Assembly: GCA_963815125.1 (NCBI GenBank)
Contig: CAWFFM010000003.1
Location: 1,100,463 to 1,164,462 of the forward strand
DNA: 64,000 bases
DNA from: Actinocatenispora sp963815125
GTDB taxonomy: Bacteria; Actinomycetota; Actinomycetes; Mycobacteriales; Micromonosporaceae
Direction of reading: 5' to 3'
The position numbers were made by a program, and so were the translations under genes. The notes beneath the pieces were generated by a model. The model had not been told where the DNA came from and did not search any database. It saw only the letters and a program-made list of their open reading frames with translations. The stretch's first letter is position 1. Each line of letters begins with the position of its first letter. Below are positions 61,476-64,000 of the stretch, in pieces.

Positions 61476-62233
61476 CCGGCGACGCTCTGGTCCTCGGCGA
61501 GCGGCTGGCGCTGGTCGGCGGCGGCGGGTTCGGGCTCAGCGACGCGATCGACGGGCACGTGTACGTGCTGCGTACCGGCGCGGGCCGTGGGGTGCTGGTG
61601 GACACCGGCGCCGGCCGTGGCACCGAGCGGATCCTGGCCAACGTCGCTGCCGCCGGGGTGACGGACGTGGAGGCGGTACTCGTCACGCACGCGCACGCCG
61701 ACCACGCCGGTGGTGCCGCCCGCCTTGCGGAGGCGACCGGCGCGCCGGTGTACGGCTCCGCTGCTGAACTGGACCTGCTGGCCCGCGGCGACCGCGCGGC
61801 GCTGGGTGTCGACGCCGCGGTACGCAGCGGCACCTACCCCGCCGACTACGTCTACCGGGCCCATTCCGGCGGTGTGCCGGTCATCGACGGGCAGCAGTTG
61901 TCGTACGACGGGCTGAATGTCACCGCGCTCGTCGTACCGGGCCACACCGCCGGCAGCGTGGTCTGGCTGGCCGCGTGGGACGGCTACGTCGCCGCGCTGA
62001 CCGGCGACACCGTGTTCGCCGGCGGGCTGGTCAGCGTACTCAACCTGGACGGCTCGGACGCGGGCGCGTATCGGCGGAACCTGCCCGCGCTGGCCGAGCA
62101 GCCGATCGACGGACTGTTCCCCGGGCACGGCGAGGTCAAGATACGCGGCGGCGCCGACGACGTACGCCGCGCGGTGGAACTGTTGTCCACCAGCGTGATC
62201 CCGAACCGTGCCGTATACGGAGGACGCCGATGA
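61472..62233 (+). CDS. Metallo-beta-lactamase-fold hydrolase
   Basis: A 253-aa MBL-fold enzyme with the metal motif VLVTHAHADHAGGAARLAEA, VVPGHTAGSVVW, LTGDTVFAGG and LFPGHGEV. Such proteins act as lactonases or thioesterase-like hydrolases on small metabolites. In this operon a lactone-opening step is plausible between the dehydrogenase and the dehydratase. ATG 61472 overlaps the permease stop and its stop overlaps the next gene by four bases. Confidence 0.9.
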   Translation: MTGDALVLGERLALVGGGGFGLSDAIDGHVYVLRTGAGRGVLVDTGAGRGTERILANVAAAGVTDVEAVLVTHAHADHAGGAARLAEATGAPVYGSAAELDLLARGDRAALGVDAAVRSGTYPADYVYRAHSGGVPVIDGQQLSYDGLNVTALVVPGHTAGSVVWLAAWDGYVAALTGDTVFAGGLVSVLNLDGSDAGAYRRNLPALAEQPIDGLFPGHGEVKIRGGADDVRRAVELLSTSVIPNRAVYGGRR

Positions 62234-63270
62234 AACCGTTACGTGTCGCCGTGGTCGGGCTGGGGCTGATGGGCCGCCGGCACGCCGCCGTGCTCGCCGC
62301 ACATCCCGCCGCCGAACTCGTCGCCGGGGTCGACCTGTCCTCACCGGCTCGCGAATCGTTCCGCGCCGAATTCGACGTCCCTACCGTTCATTCTCTATCC
62401 ACAGTGGACGCCGACGCGGTCATCGTGGCGCTGCCCGACAACGCGCACCGCGCCGTTGCGGTCGAGGCGATCGAACGCGGCTGGCACGTACTGGTGGAGA
62501 AGCCGCTCGCCACCAGCGTCGCCGATGCCCGCGCCATCGCCGACGCGGCGGCCGGCAGTAGCGCGGTAGTGATGGCGGGACAGACGCTACGGTTCGAGCC
62601 GCGGTACCGGCAGGCGCGCGCCACCGTACGATCCGGCCGCCTCGGCGAGGTCGGATTGTGCTACGCGCGGCGCAACAGCGCGTTCGGGGCCGCGGTGCGG
62701 TACGGGACCACGACGGCGCTGCCGTGGCACGTGTCCGTACACGATGTGGACGTGGCTACCTGGGTCACCGGGCTGCGCGTCGTGGAGGTGATGGCGCGTG
62801 GCACCGACCGACGGTTGGGCGGGCGCGGGCACCTGGACTCGCTGGGGGCACTGCTGACCCTGGAGGGCGGGGTACCGCTGCTGCTGGAGAGCTCGTGGGT
62901 GCTGCCCGAGCAGCTGCGTTCGGGCATCGACAGCCGGCTGGAGGTGGTCGGCTCGCGCGGCTCGGTCGAGGTGCACGGGCTGGACGAGGGGCTGCGGGTG
63001 CTCGACGACGACGGCTGGGAGCACCCGGACGTACTGCGCTGGCAGGCCGACGGCGGTGCCGGGCCGTCCGGCGCGCTGGCCAACGAGGTCGCGCACTTCG
63101 TCGGTGCGGCGCTCGGGACGTTCCCGTGCGAGGTCGGGGTCGCGGACGTACTGCACTCGGTGGACGTGGTCGCCGCGATCGAGGAGTCGTTGCATACCGG
63201 CGGGCCGGTGTCGGTGCCTCCGGCCCAGCCGCGTGTTCACCGGTCGGGTCGCGGGGAGGAGCGGGGATGA
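62230..63270 (+). CDS. Gfo/Idh/MocA-family dehydrogenase
   Basis: A 346-aa NAD(P)-dependent oxidoreductase: Rossmann start VAVVGLGLMGRRHAAVLAAH, catalytic motif HVLVEKPLATSVADARAI and VSVHDVDVATWVTGLRV in the second domain. It probably oxidises the sugar or cyclitol brought in by the ABC system. Codon 4 is TTA (62239-62241). It overlaps both neighbours by four bases. Confidence 0.92.
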   Translation: MKPLRVAVVGLGLMGRRHAAVLAAHPAAELVAGVDLSSPARESFRAEFDVPTVHSLSTVDADAVIVALPDNAHRAVAVEAIERGWHVLVEKPLATSVADARAIADAAAGSSAVVMAGQTLRFEPRYRQARATVRSGRLGEVGLCYARRNSAFGAAVRYGTTTALPWHVSVHDVDVATWVTGLRVVEVMARGTDRRLGGRGHLDSLGALLTLEGGVPLLLESSWVLPEQLRSGIDSRLEVVGSRGSVEVHGLDEGLRVLDDDGWEHPDVLRWQADGGAGPSGALANEVAHFVGAALGTFPCEVGVADVLHSVDVVAAIEESLHTGGPVSVPPAQPRVHRSGRGEERG

Positions 63271-63998
63271 GCGTACTGCGCTGGAACGAGGCCACCCGGG
63301 AAGAGTTGTCCGGGGTGCTGCCGGAGGCGCTGGTGGTGCTGCCGGTGGGGGCGACCGAGCAGCACGGGCCGCACCTGGCGACCGGTACGGACGCGCTGCT
63401 GGCCGACACGGTCGCGTCGCGCGCCGTCGCGCGTGCTGGCGCTGACTGCGCGCGGGACCTGGTGCTGGCGCCGACGATCCCGGTCGGGGCGTCGGACCAT
63501 CACCTGCCGTTCGGCGGGACGCTGTCGCTGTCGCCGGAGACGCTGCAGGCTGTGCTGGTCGATCTGGCCAGGTCGGTGGCCGCGGGCGGGGGCCGGCGGC
63601 TGGTGATCGTCAACGGGCACGGCGGAAACCGCGGGGTGTGCCACTCGGCGGCGGCTGCCGCGTCGACGCGGTCCGGGCTGGCGGTGGCGTACCTGGACTA
63701 CTGGGCGCTGCTGAACGCCGGCGACGATCCGCGGGTGCCCGGGCATGCGGGGGAGTTCGAGACGTCGATGGTGCTGGCGGTACGGCCGGAGCTGGTCCGG
63801 CCGCGCGCGGCGCGCGACGAGCCGCGCTGGGTGCCGGTGGTGCGCAACGTCGACATCTACTCGGGTGCGGTGTGGCAGGGCATCGAGGGCTACACCGACG
63901 ACCCGGCCCGCGCCGACGCCGAGCAGGGCAACGCCTGGCTGGACCACTGCGTGTCAGCCCTGTCCGACCGCCTCATCGACCTCGCCACCACCCTCTGA
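63267..63998 (+). CDS. Creatininase-family hydrolase
   Basis: A 243-aa enzyme with the metal-binding features of the creatininase family: LPVGATEQHGPHLATGTDAL (Glu, His, Asp), LVIVNGHGGNRGVC and HAGEFETSMVL. Besides creatinine amidohydrolase the family contains mycofactocin maturase MftE and the 3-dehydro-inosose hydrolase IolN, so in a sugar operon a ring-opening of a keto-cyclitol or lactam is more likely than creatinine use. The stop is at the very end of the window, so further genes may follow. Confidence 0.9.
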   Translation: MSVLRWNEATREELSGVLPEALVVLPVGATEQHGPHLATGTDALLADTVASRAVARAGADCARDLVLAPTIPVGASDHHLPFGGTLSLSPETLQAVLVDLARSVAAGGGRRLVIVNGHGGNRGVCHSAAAAASTRSGLAVAYLDYWALLNAGDDPRVPGHAGEFETSMVLAVRPELVRPRAARDEPRWVPVVRNVDIYSGAVWQGIEGYTDDPARADAEQGNAWLDHCVSALSDRLIDLATTL

Positions 63999-64000
63999 CC

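Overview
The window is high-GC DNA with short gene gaps, frequent ATGA/GTGA/TGATG overlaps, GTG starts and very few TTA codons. This points to an antibiotic-producing actinobacterium; Micromonosporaceae-like content such as an XRE/TPR regulator beside a tiny Cys-containing protein fits, but genus cannot be read from the sequence. No tRNA, rRNA or CRISPR array was seen.

Region 1 (1-30.4 kb) is most of a glycosylated aromatic polyketide cluster. Minus-strand core genes: KS-beta (cut by the window edge), KS-alpha, a TcmI-type cyclase, a luciferase-like oxidoreductase, an unusual one-module NRPS (PCP-C-A), a secreted phosphatase-fold protein whose catalytic Cys is Asp, a membrane protein and a MarR regulator. 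To the right lie deoxysugar genes (2,3-dehydratase, 3-ketoreductase, RmlA, RmlC-like epimerase, three SDRs), four glycosyltransferases, five methyltransferases, a P450, a class A flavin monooxygenase, a PPOX-fold flavoprotein and an amidohydrolase. No NDP-glucose 4,6-dehydratase, minimal ACP or ketoreductase is visible, so the cluster very likely continues left of position 1. Three strong hairpins punctuate convergent gene pairs, and a cluster of inverted repeats sits at 29.19-29.33 kb.

Region 2 (30.4-32.4 kb) has a small unknown protein and a divergent TetR regulator sharing a tetO-like palindrome, then a VTT-domain membrane protein.

Region 3 (32.6-50.7 kb) is a defence-type island: a type II Wadjet operon (jetABCD) whose SMC-like jetC reads as frameshifted, flanked by two very similar direct copies of an XPB/Ssl2-like gene; the second copy lacks the WYL-like end. 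Between jetD and the second copy are a PhzF-like isomerase, a trans-sulfuration PLP enzyme and a divergent Lrp regulator. An unknown acidic/coiled-coil protein and an XRE/TPR regulator follow.

Region 4 (50.9-64 kb) looks catabolic: a tandemly duplicated Gfo/Idh gene with one decayed copy, an aldo/keto reductase with a divergent HTH regulator, and then an enolase-superfamily dehydratase opposite a ROK repressor that heads a tightly coupled operon of a sugar ABC importer, a metallo-beta-lactamase-fold hydrolase, a Gfo/Idh dehydrogenase and a creatininase-family hydrolase. TTA codons occur as codon 4 of jetA, of the first permease and of the operon dehydrogenase, which suggests bldA-type control outside the antibiotic cluster.
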